Origin: Planctomycetota bacterium
Lineage (GTDB): Bacteria > Planctomycetota > Phycisphaerae > Sedimentisphaerales > Anaerobacaceae
Length of the DNA stretch: 33,539 nucleotides
Direction: 5' to 3'
Assembly (NCBI GenBank): GCA_022566315.1
Contig: JADFJC010000027.1
Coordinates: 1 to 33,539 of the forward strand
A program made the translations under genes and the position numbers. Below, one piece after another: positions 1 through 7,710 of this stretch. The stretch's first letter is position 1, and every line of letters starts with the position of its first letter. The notes beneath the pieces were generated by a model that did no database searches, had not been told where the DNA came from, and was given only the letters and a program-made list of their open reading frames with translations.

Positions 1-120
1 CCAGGTAAGGTTAAAATAGGCATCTCCGAGGAATGCCGGGTAGCATTTTGAGAAGTAACATGGTATCTTCACTTCGGGATTGTCGATCTTCCAAGCTATA
101 TACAATCTGAAATAGATGGC

Positions 121-954
121 GTGATAGGGTGGGGGGTTATAAGTCAGAACATTTTAGAAATTCACCCTGCATCAAAAAAGATTAAAATACACAATGCACT
201 AAATATAGATACTTCACAATGGTTATGCCTAAATATTCGAAAAGATCTAAACCTGCTTGTTGTGCAAGTACCAAAGAAGGGCAGAAAACATGGCTCAATT
301 CTGATCGATACAGGTTCTCCTGCAGGGGTGAGCCTCAACATGGAAAGGTGGCAATCGTGGATTGACAAGCAATCCGATCAAGACTCAACTCTTTCGGCAT
401 TGTTTTATCCGGGCAAAGGTTTGTTACTTATCGAGGAAACATGGGCGAAAAAGCTTACCATTGGAGGGCTTACTTTTACTGAGGTGCCAGTTCGCAAGGG
501 GGTTGAAGCAGGAGAGGGAGTAGTTGACGAAGGACTTGATGCAATATTAGGTCTAAATGCTTTATCGTGTTTCTCTTGGATTGTTGATGGGGCAACGGGA
601 AAAATCTATATTAAACCTAATGATTCTACGAGAATTCCTGAGAATTATGATTATAACAGATTAGGAGCTGTTTTCGTGCCGCATGACATAAGAAAAAGCA
701 ATGCTTTAATCGCACATGTCGTTGATCCCGGGCCTGCTTACAGCGCAGGAATACGCGATGGTGATGTTTTGCTAAAGATAGATGACTTGGACGTAACAGG
801 ATGGCGGACAGATCCAAGCGTCATGCCACTTAGTCGATTTTGGGAACAGCCAGCGGGAACAAAACTTAACCTTGTACTGATGCGGAATGGTAAAAAGCAG
901 GAAGTCATAGCAACCCTGCAAGAAATCTTTAAGGGACTAAGGGATTCTATATAG
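121..954 (+). CDS. Retropepsin-like aspartyl protease with C-terminal PDZ domain, 5'-truncated or disrupted
   Basis: What is visible is the end of one aspartyl-protease-like lobe, then a second lobe with the active-site motif ILIDTGSPAG (Asp about residue 63) and its partner segment GLDAILGLNAL (about 138-148), then a PDZ domain (about 180-270, with GPAYSAGIRDGDVLLKID). Such proteins are periplasmic or exported peptidases; the substrate is unknown. The GTG at 121 is the first usable start, but it falls inside the conserved DGVIGWG segment and has no Shine-Dalgarno, so it is probably not the native start. The frame is open back to 52 and still reads protease-like (FGIVDLPSY, EIDGVIGW). A TGA at 49-51 then breaks it, and upstream codons 1-48 in the same frame are open. 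The gene is therefore probably a longer protein beginning outside the window and interrupted by a nonsense mutation or base error. Domain calls are fairly sure; intactness is doubtful. Confidence 0.7.
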   Translation: MIGWGVISQNILEIHPASKKIKIHNALNIDTSQWLCLNIRKDLNLLVVQVPKKGRKHGSILIDTGSPAGVSLNMERWQSWIDKQSDQDSTLSALFYPGKGLLLIEETWAKKLTIGGLTFTEVPVRKGVEAGEGVVDEGLDAILGLNALSCFSWIVDGATGKIYIKPNDSTRIPENYDYNRLGAVFVPHDIRKSNALIAHVVDPGPAYSAGIRDGDVLLKIDDLDVTGWRTDPSVMPLSRFWEQPAGTKLNLVLMRNGKKQEVIATLQEIFKGLRDSI

Positions 955-1188
955 AGGATTTAGTGTTAAAAGAGATATTACAAAATAAGAAATGTGTTTT
1001 TTACGAAATAGTATGTAAAACATCGCAATAACCTGTAAGAATCCATCGATTTCTGGATGCTAACGATTGCGATTAAAAGGCTATTGGCGAAGAGACATTA
1101 GTGATATATTCGACCTAACGAGGTGAAAAAGCTTGTTTTAACCCTCAAAAAGGGTCAAATCGTAGAAAGTTGGCTGGATTGGTTTTGA

Positions 1189-1225
1189 ACTGAGCACACT
1201 CATTACAGACACTCGCTCAGTTTTT
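1189..1225 (+). terminator. Possible intrinsic terminator
   Basis: ACTGAGC (1189-1195) is perfectly complementary to GCTCAGT (1215-1221), and a run of T follows to 1225. The loop is long (19 nt) and the site lies about 235 bases after the stop of the protease gene, so it is a weak candidate. Confidence 0.3.
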
Positions 1226-1423
1226 ATGGAAATTGTGAGATTTTTCCACATTTTCCGGAGAATTATTGTAACGGATTTGTGGTTTTGGCATCTGGTTATA
1301 TAGATGAGGTGTTTTTTTAGTAGCCTGAAATGCGAATAGGGAGCTTACTGGTATAAGTGCTTGTTTTTCAAAAGGATAGGCACGTATTCATAGTGGTCAT
1401 GTTGACGCTTGACAAGCGCAGAC

Positions 1424-1438
1424 TCCGCCATAGGCGGA
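1424..1438. repeat. TCCGCC-N3-GGCGGA palindrome, copy 1
   Basis: A 6-bp perfect inverted repeat with an ATA loop, downstream of the diguanylate cyclase stop. Close relatives occur at 8817-8831, 10065-10083, 27064-27082 and 27247-27261. Confidence 0.6.
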
Positions 1439-1485
1439 CAAGTTTTCGCTCGACCTCATAACGAGGCGGTTATTCGGATAGGCTC

Positions 1486-2595
1486 TTAATCTATGTCGGC
1501 GATGTCGCTTTGAGGCTTACCGACCAGATAGATTCTGTTTTTGCCGCTGCGTTTGGCCTCCAGCAGTGCCTTGTCCGCCTGCTGAAAAAGCTCCTGAATT
1601 GTCGAACCGTCTCGGGGAAAGCTTGCCAGTCCGCCGCTTATCGTCAGAACCCCCTTACCTTCCGGACCTAATCCGGCAAGTGCGGGCAATTCGGATTTCT
1701 CTAATTCTCTTACGAACCGCTTTGCTATAAAGATTGCTTCCTTAGGATGTTCGGCTCTGGCCGAGCGCCTCTCGGCGCCCCCGGCGGGTGCGCCAACCGG
1801 TTTAGCCTGCGGCTCCGCCGTAACCTGTGCCCCAGGTAGGCGTCCCCAAGTGGAATCCCAGAATACAACTGCAAACTCGTCACCGCCAATCCTGCCGACA
1901 ACGTCATGGCCGCGGCAGCAGCGCCGCATCAAAACAGCAGCCTGTTTTAAAACCTCGTCACCGGCACAATGACCGTAAAGGTCATTGTAATGTTTCAAGT
2001 CATCAATATCAAAAACAAGCAGTGTTACCCGTCCGTTTTCTTTCCTGACGCGTTCTATAATCTGCCGGGAAAATTCCCAGATATATCTCCTGTTCTTCAG
2101 ACCGGTCAAATCATCCTCCGTAGCCAATCTTTCAAGGTGTTTGATTTTCATTTCTATTGTTGCATCGACAGGCGCAGAGAGGCTGACCTCAGCCGCACTG
2201 CGGCCCTCGGTAGTCATAATGGATTCGTAAAATCTGTCCGGCTGGACCGGACAAATCAAATAACCATCCGCCACACTTGTCCCGTTGCAGGCCGAGCCGA
2301 CCAGTCGTATCGCTATCGGCTCTTCGTACATCTGTGCTAAAAGAACAATTTTCGCATCGCAGCTATCTCGCAACACTCTCAGGGACGAACTTAATTTGGC
2401 TGACATCCCGAACATCACAATGCCGATTCCTGCAAAGTCATTCTTCGCTGCCGCATCAATCGCATCAAGCATACTGGCGCAGACTTCACAGCGCTCCTTT
2501 GCAATGGCACCGGCATCCAAAAAGGCTTTGCCGACGTCACCGACAAGCAGAATTTTCCGAGTGTCTCGGTCAGAGGATGAATTATAGCTTTTCAT
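1486..2595 (-). CDS. Diguanylate cyclase with N-terminal receiver-like domain
   Basis: Predicted to make cyclic di-GMP from two GTP in the cytoplasm. The C-terminal GGDEF domain (about 155-360) has FDIDDLKHYND for metal/GTP binding and the signature RIGGDEF with GGDEF at about 237-241. An RxxD product-inhibition site (RGHD, about 228-231) lies five residues before it, so both catalysis and feedback look intact. Residues about 14-125 resemble a receiver fold (KILLVGD start) but lack a clear phospho-acceptor Asp motif, so phosphorylation is doubtful. An unusual Pro/Ala/Gly-rich insertion of about 30-35 residues (about 248-282) lies after VVFWD; its DNA is GC-rich with nested inverted repeats and may be an inserted repeat. 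The ATG at 2595 has an AGGTGA-like ribosome site. The gene appears to be transcribed alone. Confidence 0.9.
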   Translation of the reverse strand: MKSYNSSSDRDTRKILLVGDVGKAFLDAGAIAKERCEVCASMLDAIDAAAKNDFAGIGIVMFGMSAKLSSSLRVLRDSCDAKIVLLAQMYEEPIAIRLVGSACNGTSVADGYLICPVQPDRFYESIMTTEGRSAAEVSLSAPVDATIEMKIKHLERLATEDDLTGLKNRRYIWEFSRQIIERVRKENGRVTLLVFDIDDLKHYNDLYGHCAGDEVLKQAAVLMRRCCRGHDVVGRIGGDEFAVVFWDSTWGRLPGAQVTAEPQAKPVGAPAGGAERRSARAEHPKEAIFIAKRFVRELEKSELPALAGLGPEGKGVLTISGGLASFPRDGSTIQELFQQADKALLEAKRSGKNRIYLVGKPQSDIADID

Positions 2596-2814
2596 CTCAC
2601 ATCACCTGCAACGGCAAATTGGATTTACCTTTCGCCAATGTCATTATTCTCATTTAACTCACAGCAGTAAAAAGGCCTAAAAAGCGCAAAGAAGATACCT
2701 CCAGCCAATCTTTATACTAACAAAATCTACAGAAAAGTCAACTCAAATCCCCTAAAACGGCTGATTACTGATGTTTTAGGGTCAATAATCCGAAAAGACC
2801 ACCAAAAACAAGCA

Positions 2815-4677
2815 TCAATTACTCGGCAGGCCATCCAGATTCTTTTTGACTTGCTCAGCACAGAAACTGGCCGGATACAAATTGAGGAAGCTCTCTAAAG
2901 TTGCTCTGGCATCCGCTAAATACTTTTTCTTCTGCTCCGAATTCGACTCACCCTGATACAGACCAATCTTCAAAAGACCTAATTCGTACAACGCTAACAT
3001 CCCACCATCAGTCTTGCCGAATTCCTTGTGCAGCTCGCTTAATTTCTCGGCCCGGAGCTGCTCGTCGGCGAGGAGTTTTGCCTGGGCTAACAGAATGTTG
3101 TCACGAAGCCGGTCTTTATCTTCTATTTGCTCTAACAATCCGTCGAGACGCTGAGAATAATCAGAGGCGTGCGGATTTAGCATAACAAACTCCGCCAGAC
3201 GTTCAATTGCTCCTGCCTCGTCTGTTCGATTTTCAGGCCCTATAAGCATTCGCAACTGACTTAGTCTTCTTTGCAGCTCGTTCAGCTTCGGTACTGTCAT
3301 AACCGAGTCAGCCGGAAGACGAAACAGGCCGAACAATGACTCGTCCGATGTTTGTTCTTTTTCGAGCAGCTTCGACAATTCCACGGCCAGCATGGTTTCT
3401 GCCTGGCGAAGAAGTTTGTCTGCCTGCTCAAATTTACCCTGACCGGCCCAATGTTTTGCGATCCGCCATCGTGCCTCTAATGATTCCGGACTCCCACCGA
3501 ATTTACTGTACAGCCGATACCATATCTCACGTGACCTTTCGTATGGATAATCGCTGTAAAAACGCAAAACTTCTTCTTGCCCAAGCACATTGATATCCGC
3601 GCTGTATTCGCTCAGAAGCGCTTTGCAGTAAAGCGCTATCGGCATCCGATGGCTGTTGAGACGCTTACTTATAAACAAATCGTACTGTCCGAACAGCCAT
3701 TGTTTTTTCGCCTGATACTCTAACTCTTCCGGTACTATAAACCAGCTTGGCCAACTGTCGTAACTCAACTTAATCTGGATTTCCCTTTTTAGTTCCGCAC
3801 GCAGCGCTATTGCCTCGGCAGGGTAAAAGAAACCTTCCAGGTATTTCTTGATAACAGGGTCTCTCGTCGTTCTGTCCAGCGCTTCTGTGATACTGTGGTC
3901 GTGAAATTCGCTAATGCGCTCCGGGTTATTCTTAGCCACATAAAGCTGATAGTCTAATTCGTCAAAGCCGATTGTTACTTCGAACACACCAACAGCCAAC
4001 ACGAGTGTAATGGTAGTGAATATCCAGACCAGGCCCGGCCGATAACGCGTATAATGGCCTATGCCGAGAACAAACCCTGCTATGGTCAAACCATCAAGCC
4101 ACGCAAAAATCCAGGGCGCGAAGGAAAAGCCCCATTTAATAGGTTCTACACCTCTGACACCACCGAAGTATGCCCAGTAAAGAAGCTGTGGAGCCGTGCA
4201 CAATGCTATCGCAACAAAACGCGAGCGAAAACGAAGAGGCCGGCACGCCACCGCAATACAACTGACCAATAGACAAATCGCAAAACCAGGCAAATCGGCT
4301 AAAAAAAACACCGCCAATATCAAAGGAAAACTGTAACCGAAACTCATAAGCTGTGATATCAACACAGGAACAATTGACAAAATACCCATAAGCAGTCCTA
4401 AAACAACAATCTGCCAGGGGTACTCGAATATGCTCACTCCGCTTATGATTGTCTGGCCCAAATGCCAGAATTCCGGTTTTGCTGCCGCCTGAATGTCGAA
4501 CGGCCAAAATGAGCCTGTTGCTATCTTCGACCAGAAAAAACAACTCACACCAAAAGCCACAACAGCAAGAAGCCAGCACCGCTGAACATTCTTATGGCTG
4601 TAGTGCAGCGTGGGGCCAACTGCCATAAAAGACTTCGAGACCGCTATCGGCGTCTTCTCTGTCTCTTTATTATCCAT
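2815..4677 (-). CDS. Polytopic membrane protein with a helical, TPR-like C-terminal half
   Basis: I do not recognise a named family. The first 240 of 620 residues carry about six or seven hydrophobic segments (near 34-50, 87-107, 115-146, 152-172, 188-208 and 214-238), consistent with an inner-membrane domain. The rest (about 250-620) is charged and mainly helical. It includes stretches such as ARWRIAKHWAGQGKFEQADKLLRQAE and a C-terminal block of tetratricopeptide character, ending near YPASFCAEQVKKNLDGLP, which resembles outer-membrane-assembly or tol-pal type TPR ends. A role as membrane-anchored scaffold is inference. No signal peptide precedes the first membrane segment. It follows ahcY on the same strand, but a 98-bp AT-rich gap containing an imperfect inverted repeat separates them, so co-transcription is uncertain. 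Confidence 0.75.
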   Translation of the reverse strand: MDNKETEKTPIAVSKSFMAVGPTLHYSHKNVQRCWLLAVVAFGVSCFFWSKIATGSFWPFDIQAAAKPEFWHLGQTIISGVSIFEYPWQIVVLGLLMGILSIVPVLISQLMSFGYSFPLILAVFFLADLPGFAICLLVSCIAVACRPLRFRSRFVAIALCTAPQLLYWAYFGGVRGVEPIKWGFSFAPWIFAWLDGLTIAGFVLGIGHYTRYRPGLVWIFTTITLVLAVGVFEVTIGFDELDYQLYVAKNNPERISEFHDHSITEALDRTTRDPVIKKYLEGFFYPAEAIALRAELKREIQIKLSYDSWPSWFIVPEELEYQAKKQWLFGQYDLFISKRLNSHRMPIALYCKALLSEYSADINVLGQEEVLRFYSDYPYERSREIWYRLYSKFGGSPESLEARWRIAKHWAGQGKFEQADKLLRQAETMLAVELSKLLEKEQTSDESLFGLFRLPADSVMTVPKLNELQRRLSQLRMLIGPENRTDEAGAIERLAEFVMLNPHASDYSQRLDGLLEQIEDKDRLRDNILLAQAKLLADEQLRAEKLSELHKEFGKTDGGMLALYELGLLKIGLYQGESNSEQKKKYLADARATLESFLNLYPASFCAEQVKKNLDGLPSN

Positions 4678-4687
4678 AAGCCTACCT

Positions 4688-4775
4688 ATTGACTATTGAT
4701 TATTGATTATTTTCTATTGAATTTGAGTGCCGATTTTCTTTTCAATAGTCAATAGAAAATAGAAAATAGTCAATC
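4688..4775. repeat. AT-rich low-complexity inverted repeat
   Basis: A left arm of ATTGACTATTGATTATT-type sequence (4688-4721) is roughly the inverse of a right arm built from CAATAGTCAATAGAAAATAG (4742-4775). Each arm is made of degenerate 7-8 bp units. It fills the gap between the ahcY stop and the start of the membrane-protein gene. It could act as a transcript hairpin, but the arms match imperfectly and there is no clean terminator T-run. Confidence 0.55.
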
Positions 4776-6035
4776 TTACGTCCCTTCACCGCTGCTGGCA
4801 AGGTAAGCGACCTGCTCGGCTGTAAGTTTGTCTATGCCGATCGACATTGACTTTAGTTTGAACCTGCTTACCTGCCACTCTATCTCCATCGGGACATCGT
4901 GCACGGCAACAGAAAGCTTACCTCGTTTTTTTACCACGTATTCAGCCTGTAACGCCTGCGTCGCAAAACTCATATCCATCACGCTCGCAGGATGACCCTC
5001 AGCGGCCGCAAGATTAATTAGCCGTCCCTCAGCCAGAAGATAAATCCGCTTGTTATTTCTCAGGACATATTCATCAACGTAGTTGCGCACATTACGGATT
5101 ACCTTTTTGCTGAGCCGTTTCAGGGCCGGTATATCTATCTCCACGTTGAAATGTCCGCTGTTGGCGACAACCGCTCTGTCCTTCATTACGCGGAAGTGCT
5201 CAGCCCGTATGACACTTTTATTACCCGTAAGCGTTACGAACAGCTCACCCACTTTTGCCGCCTTCGCCATCGGCATAACTTCAAACCCGTCCATAGCCGC
5301 TTCAAGGGCCTTGATCGCGTCAATTTCCGTAACGATAACGATTGCCCCCATCCCCCTGGCCCGCATGGCAAGGCCGCGCCCGCACCAGCCGTATCCTGCC
5401 ACAACAACCTTCTTGCCGGCCATCAGAAAATCAGTAGCGCGAATGATACCGTCAACCGTCGATTGTCCCGTGCCGTAGCGATTATCGAACAGTTGTTTGG
5501 TCGCAGCGTCATTGACGGCAATGACCGGAAACTTTAACTTGCCTTCATTCGCCAAAGCCCGCAGACGAATAACTCCCGTAGTGGTCTCTTCCATACCCGC
5601 AATAATCCGGTGGGCATCTTTTTTTCTGCGAGTATGTAATTCGTTCACCAAATCAGCACCATCATCAAGTGTAATAACGGGCTTATGGTCGATTGCCGCG
5701 TTAATATGTTTGTAGTACGTGGCCCGATTCTCGCCGCAGATGGAAAAAGTCGCTATCTTAAAATCCTTCACTAACGAAGCCGCTACATCATCCTGCGTAC
5801 TGAGTGGATTCGATGCACATAAAGCAACATTTGCCCCGCCGGCCTTGAGCGTACGGGCCAGATTCGCTGTCTCCGCGGTTACATGCAAACACGCCGATAC
5901 ATTCATACCTTTCAACGGCTTGCTCTTTGCAAACCGCCCGCGTATTGCCGCCAGGACAGGCATATCATTATCTGCCCAGAGAATACGTTTCTTACCCCCC
6001 GCCGCCAATGACAAATCAGCTACATCGTATTTCAT
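4776..6035 (-). CDS. ahcY: Adenosylhomocysteinase
   Basis: Catalyses the reversible hydrolysis of S-adenosylhomocysteine to adenosine and homocysteine, clearing the inhibitory product of methylation. It is a cytosolic, NAD-dependent enzyme. Visible signatures are a substrate-site His in CLHVTAETA (about 51), EETTTG (149-154), VNDAATKQLFDNRYGTGQS (174-192, with the Lys and Asp that contact the ribose), the NAD-binding GYGWCGRG (214-221), and SGHFNVEID. At 419 residues it matches the compact form seen in archaea and Thermotoga, lacking the roughly 40-residue insert and the C-terminal Lys-Pro...Tyr-Arg-Tyr tail of longer enzymes. The ATG at 6035 has an AAAGGA ribosome site 8 bases upstream. A short switchable hairpin pair lies just before that site. 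No metK or methionine synthase gene is nearby. Confidence 0.96.
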   Translation of the reverse strand: MKYDVADLSLAAGGKKRILWADNDMPVLAAIRGRFAKSKPLKGMNVSACLHVTAETANLARTLKAGGANVALCASNPLSTQDDVAASLVKDFKIATFSICGENRATYYKHINAAIDHKPVITLDDGADLVNELHTRRKKDAHRIIAGMEETTTGVIRLRALANEGKLKFPVIAVNDAATKQLFDNRYGTGQSTVDGIIRATDFLMAGKKVVVAGYGWCGRGLAMRARGMGAIVIVTEIDAIKALEAAMDGFEVMPMAKAAKVGELFVTLTGNKSVIRAEHFRVMKDRAVVANSGHFNVEIDIPALKRLSKKVIRNVRNYVDEYVLRNNKRIYLLAEGRLINLAAAEGHPASVMDMSFATQALQAEYVVKKRGKLSVAVHDVPMEIEWQVSRFKLKSMSIGIDKLTAEQVAYLASSGEGT

Positions 6036-6059
6036 TTATCAATCCTTTCAAAAAGTAAA

Positions 6060-6093
6060 CACCTGTGCCTGCGTTACCGACAGGTGCAGGCAG
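6060..6093 (-). promoter_or_regulatory. Two mutually exclusive hairpins in the ahcY leader
   Basis: Read on the minus strand the order is GCCTGC, ACCTGT, CGGTAAC, GCAGGC, ACAGGT. The first and fourth blocks pair perfectly, as do the second and fifth, giving an A-B-loop-A'-B' order. Forming both stems as one pseudoknot would leave no connecting nucleotides, so alternative hairpins are more plausible. The site ends about 10 bases before the ribosome site of ahcY. It does not match the SAH riboswitch consensus I know, and it could instead be a dispersed palindromic repeat. Confidence 0.35.
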
Positions 6094-6270
6094 AATCGAT
6101 AAATATAAAGCCAATCAGCGGAATTTGCAACCTTTTATTTACGCAAATATAGGGTTTGTTTAGCCCCCAGGCCTGTACTGGGGATTTCTTTTCACCCCAA
6201 TTTATTGAAGGCCGTTTAGCCGTCGTCGGTACGACGACGCAATTCCAGATGCGCCACTCCAAACTTCACA

Positions 6271-6312
6271 ATTCGATATTCCTTATTCGATATTCGGCAT
6301 TCGATATTGCGT
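6271..6312. repeat. 14-bp tandem repeat, three units
   Basis: ATTCGATATT recurs at 6271, 6285 and 6299 with an exact 14-bp period and variable last four bases. It lies in the ahcY upstream gap; no function is apparent. Confidence 0.7.
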
Positions 6313-6315
6313 TCC

Positions 6316-6349
6316 GTCATTCCGAGCGCAGCGAAGCGGAGTTGTCTGG
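6316..6349. repeat. Dispersed CATTCCGAGCG-type repeat, copy 1
   Basis: The block CATTCCGAGCGCAG is shared with 8771-8796. A relative with TCATTTCGAGCGAAGC is at 23138-23174. This copy immediately follows the stop codon of the Gfo/Idh/MocA gene. Confidence 0.5.
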
Positions 6350-6350
6350 T

Positions 6351-7622
6351 TCACAGCGTTGGCAGCTCGTAGCCTTTGCGGTACTGTTTCGTCAGATATG
6401 TATTCGCCTGGGCATCGTCGATGAATCGTTCCCGCTCGGCATCGAATTTGAGTCGCCGACCAACCCGCATTGAGATATTAGCCATGTGGCAGAGCGCCGC
6501 AGAGTAATGTCCAACCTCGACGTCGGCGTTCAAGTCACTGACCTTGCGGCTGCGCACCGCCTTGATGAAATTCGATGTATGCGAATCACTACCGCGCGGG
6601 CCGCCCGGCCCCTTTTTGCCGTTCTTGAAGGTTACCTGCCAACCTCTCCTGCCGATAGACACCGTCCCATTGTCGCCGTAAAAAATATTGCCGTTGTCAT
6701 GACCCTCGAGTGGATATGGAGTCCACAGCCGCATCTCGTACATCAAATACACATCGTCGTATTCAAACGTGGCGACCTGCGTGTCCGGCGTCTCGTGGTC
6801 GTCGTTGTAGAACAACTGCCCGCCGCTGCAGGAAACAGCCTTAGGTAGTTTAACACCCAGGCCCCACCGTGCGATGTCGATTTGGTGTATGCCGTCATTG
6901 CCAATGTCGCCCGTTCCATAGTCCCAGAACCAGTGCCACTTATAATGGAACCGGTTGCGATTGAAAGGACGCTTGGGTGCCGGCCCTAACCAAACGTCAT
7001 AGTTAACATGTGCCGGTGCTTCGCTGTCGGGCACTCTACCAATCGGGCCACGCAACTGGCTGTTGATCGCCTTGGCCATCCGTATCTTGCCGAGCTTACC
7101 CGACTGCATATACTCGACGGCATCCATCAGGCCCTCCGAACTGCGGGACTGGGTGCCATGCTGAACAATCCTGCCATGCTTGCGGGCCAAATTCACAAGC
7201 AAACGTCCCTCGGATATCGTGTGGCTCAGCGGCTTCTCGACATACACATCTTTACCTGCAATAACCGAGAACGCTGCCAGAGGAACGTGCCAATGGTCCG
7301 GCGTGGCAATGCAGACTACATCCAGCGACTTGTCTTCGAGCATCCGCCGGTAGTCGTTGTAGCCGTCAACCTTTTCATTACGGTCTTTGAATCTCTTAAC
7401 TTCGCGGTCTAAAGCATTCCCATCCACATCGCACAGCGCCGCCACCCGCACTCCCGGAGTATTATGGAAACTGCCGATGAGTCCACTACCTCGCCCGTTA
7501 ATCCCCACCACGGCCACACGAATATCATCGTTCGCCCCTCGTACTCGTGAAAACGGCACTGCCAACACGGCACCAGCAGCCAACGAACTCTTCACAAAAT
7601 CTCGACGTGTAACACCCTTCAT
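6351..7622 (-). CDS. Tat-exported Gfo/Idh/MocA family oxidoreductase
   Basis: An NAD(P)-dependent sugar or polyol dehydrogenase-like enzyme; the substrate cannot be told from sequence. The N-terminus is a twin-arginine signal (VTRRDFVKSSLAAGAVLAV), so the folded protein with cofactor is probably exported. The Rossmann start is VAVVGINGRGSG, the family EKP motif (YVEKPLSHT) lies near residue 130, and GTGDIGNDGIHQID (about 238-250) matches the catalytic-site region. The C-terminal half is the Gfo/Idh/MocA beta-sheet domain. The start is placed at the ATG at 7622, which has GGGAGA six bases before it; the frame can extend two codons to a TTG at 7628, which is less likely. It lies upstream of ahcY and downstream of the PmoA-family gene on the same strand, which fits a carbohydrate-processing cluster. 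Confidence 0.92.
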   Translation of the reverse strand: MKGVTRRDFVKSSLAAGAVLAVPFSRVRGANDDIRVAVVGINGRGSGLIGSFHNTPGVRVAALCDVDGNALDREVKRFKDRNEKVDGYNDYRRMLEDKSLDVVCIATPDHWHVPLAAFSVIAGKDVYVEKPLSHTISEGRLLVNLARKHGRIVQHGTQSRSSEGLMDAVEYMQSGKLGKIRMAKAINSQLRGPIGRVPDSEAPAHVNYDVWLGPAPKRPFNRNRFHYKWHWFWDYGTGDIGNDGIHQIDIARWGLGVKLPKAVSCSGGQLFYNDDHETPDTQVATFEYDDVYLMYEMRLWTPYPLEGHDNGNIFYGDNGTVSIGRRGWQVTFKNGKKGPGGPRGSDSHTSNFIKAVRSRKVSDLNADVEVGHYSAALCHMANISMRVGRRLKFDAERERFIDDAQANTYLTKQYRKGYELPTL

Positions 7623-7710
7623 AATCAATCTCCCTTAATAATCCTTGTATTGAAAAGAACTGTTCAGCCTCCTGAGATGGGCCACCGTTATTGGTTTAAG
7701 TTTCGATTTA

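Larger units (their letters stand above)
955..1485. other. Intergenic region between convergent genes
   Basis: No credible gene was seen in these 531 bases. They hold a small hairpin (ACCCT/AGGGT, 1141-1155), a terminator-like inverted repeat (1189-1225) and a TCCGCC-ATA-GGCGGA palindrome (1424-1438), each listed separately. The rest is AT-rich with no recognised motif. Confidence 0.6.
6036..6350. other. Intergenic leader/spacer between ahcY and the Gfo/Idh/MocA gene
   Basis: No gene was seen in these 315 bases. They contain the two alternative hairpins at 6061-6091, a CCCCAG/CTGGGG hairpin near 6167-6184, a CGTCGTC/GACGACG palindrome (6221-6239), three 14-bp tandem units beginning ATTCGATATT (6271-6312), and a dispersed CATTCCGAGCGCAG-type repeat (6318-6345) abutting the stop of the upstream gene. 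Any ahcY promoter must lie here, but none is convincing. Confidence 0.55.

Noticed and set aside
1439-2814. c-di-GMP riboswitch near the diguanylate cyclase gene
   Set aside because: No GEMM-like motif was found on either side of the gene.
4136-4579. Minus-strand 147-codon frame
   Set aside because: It lies in another frame within the membrane-protein gene, whose hydrophobic pattern it merely echoes.
6036-6350. SAH riboswitch upstream of ahcY
   Set aside because: The leader lacks the GAGGAGCGCUGC-type core of the known class; only the short alternative hairpins are supported.
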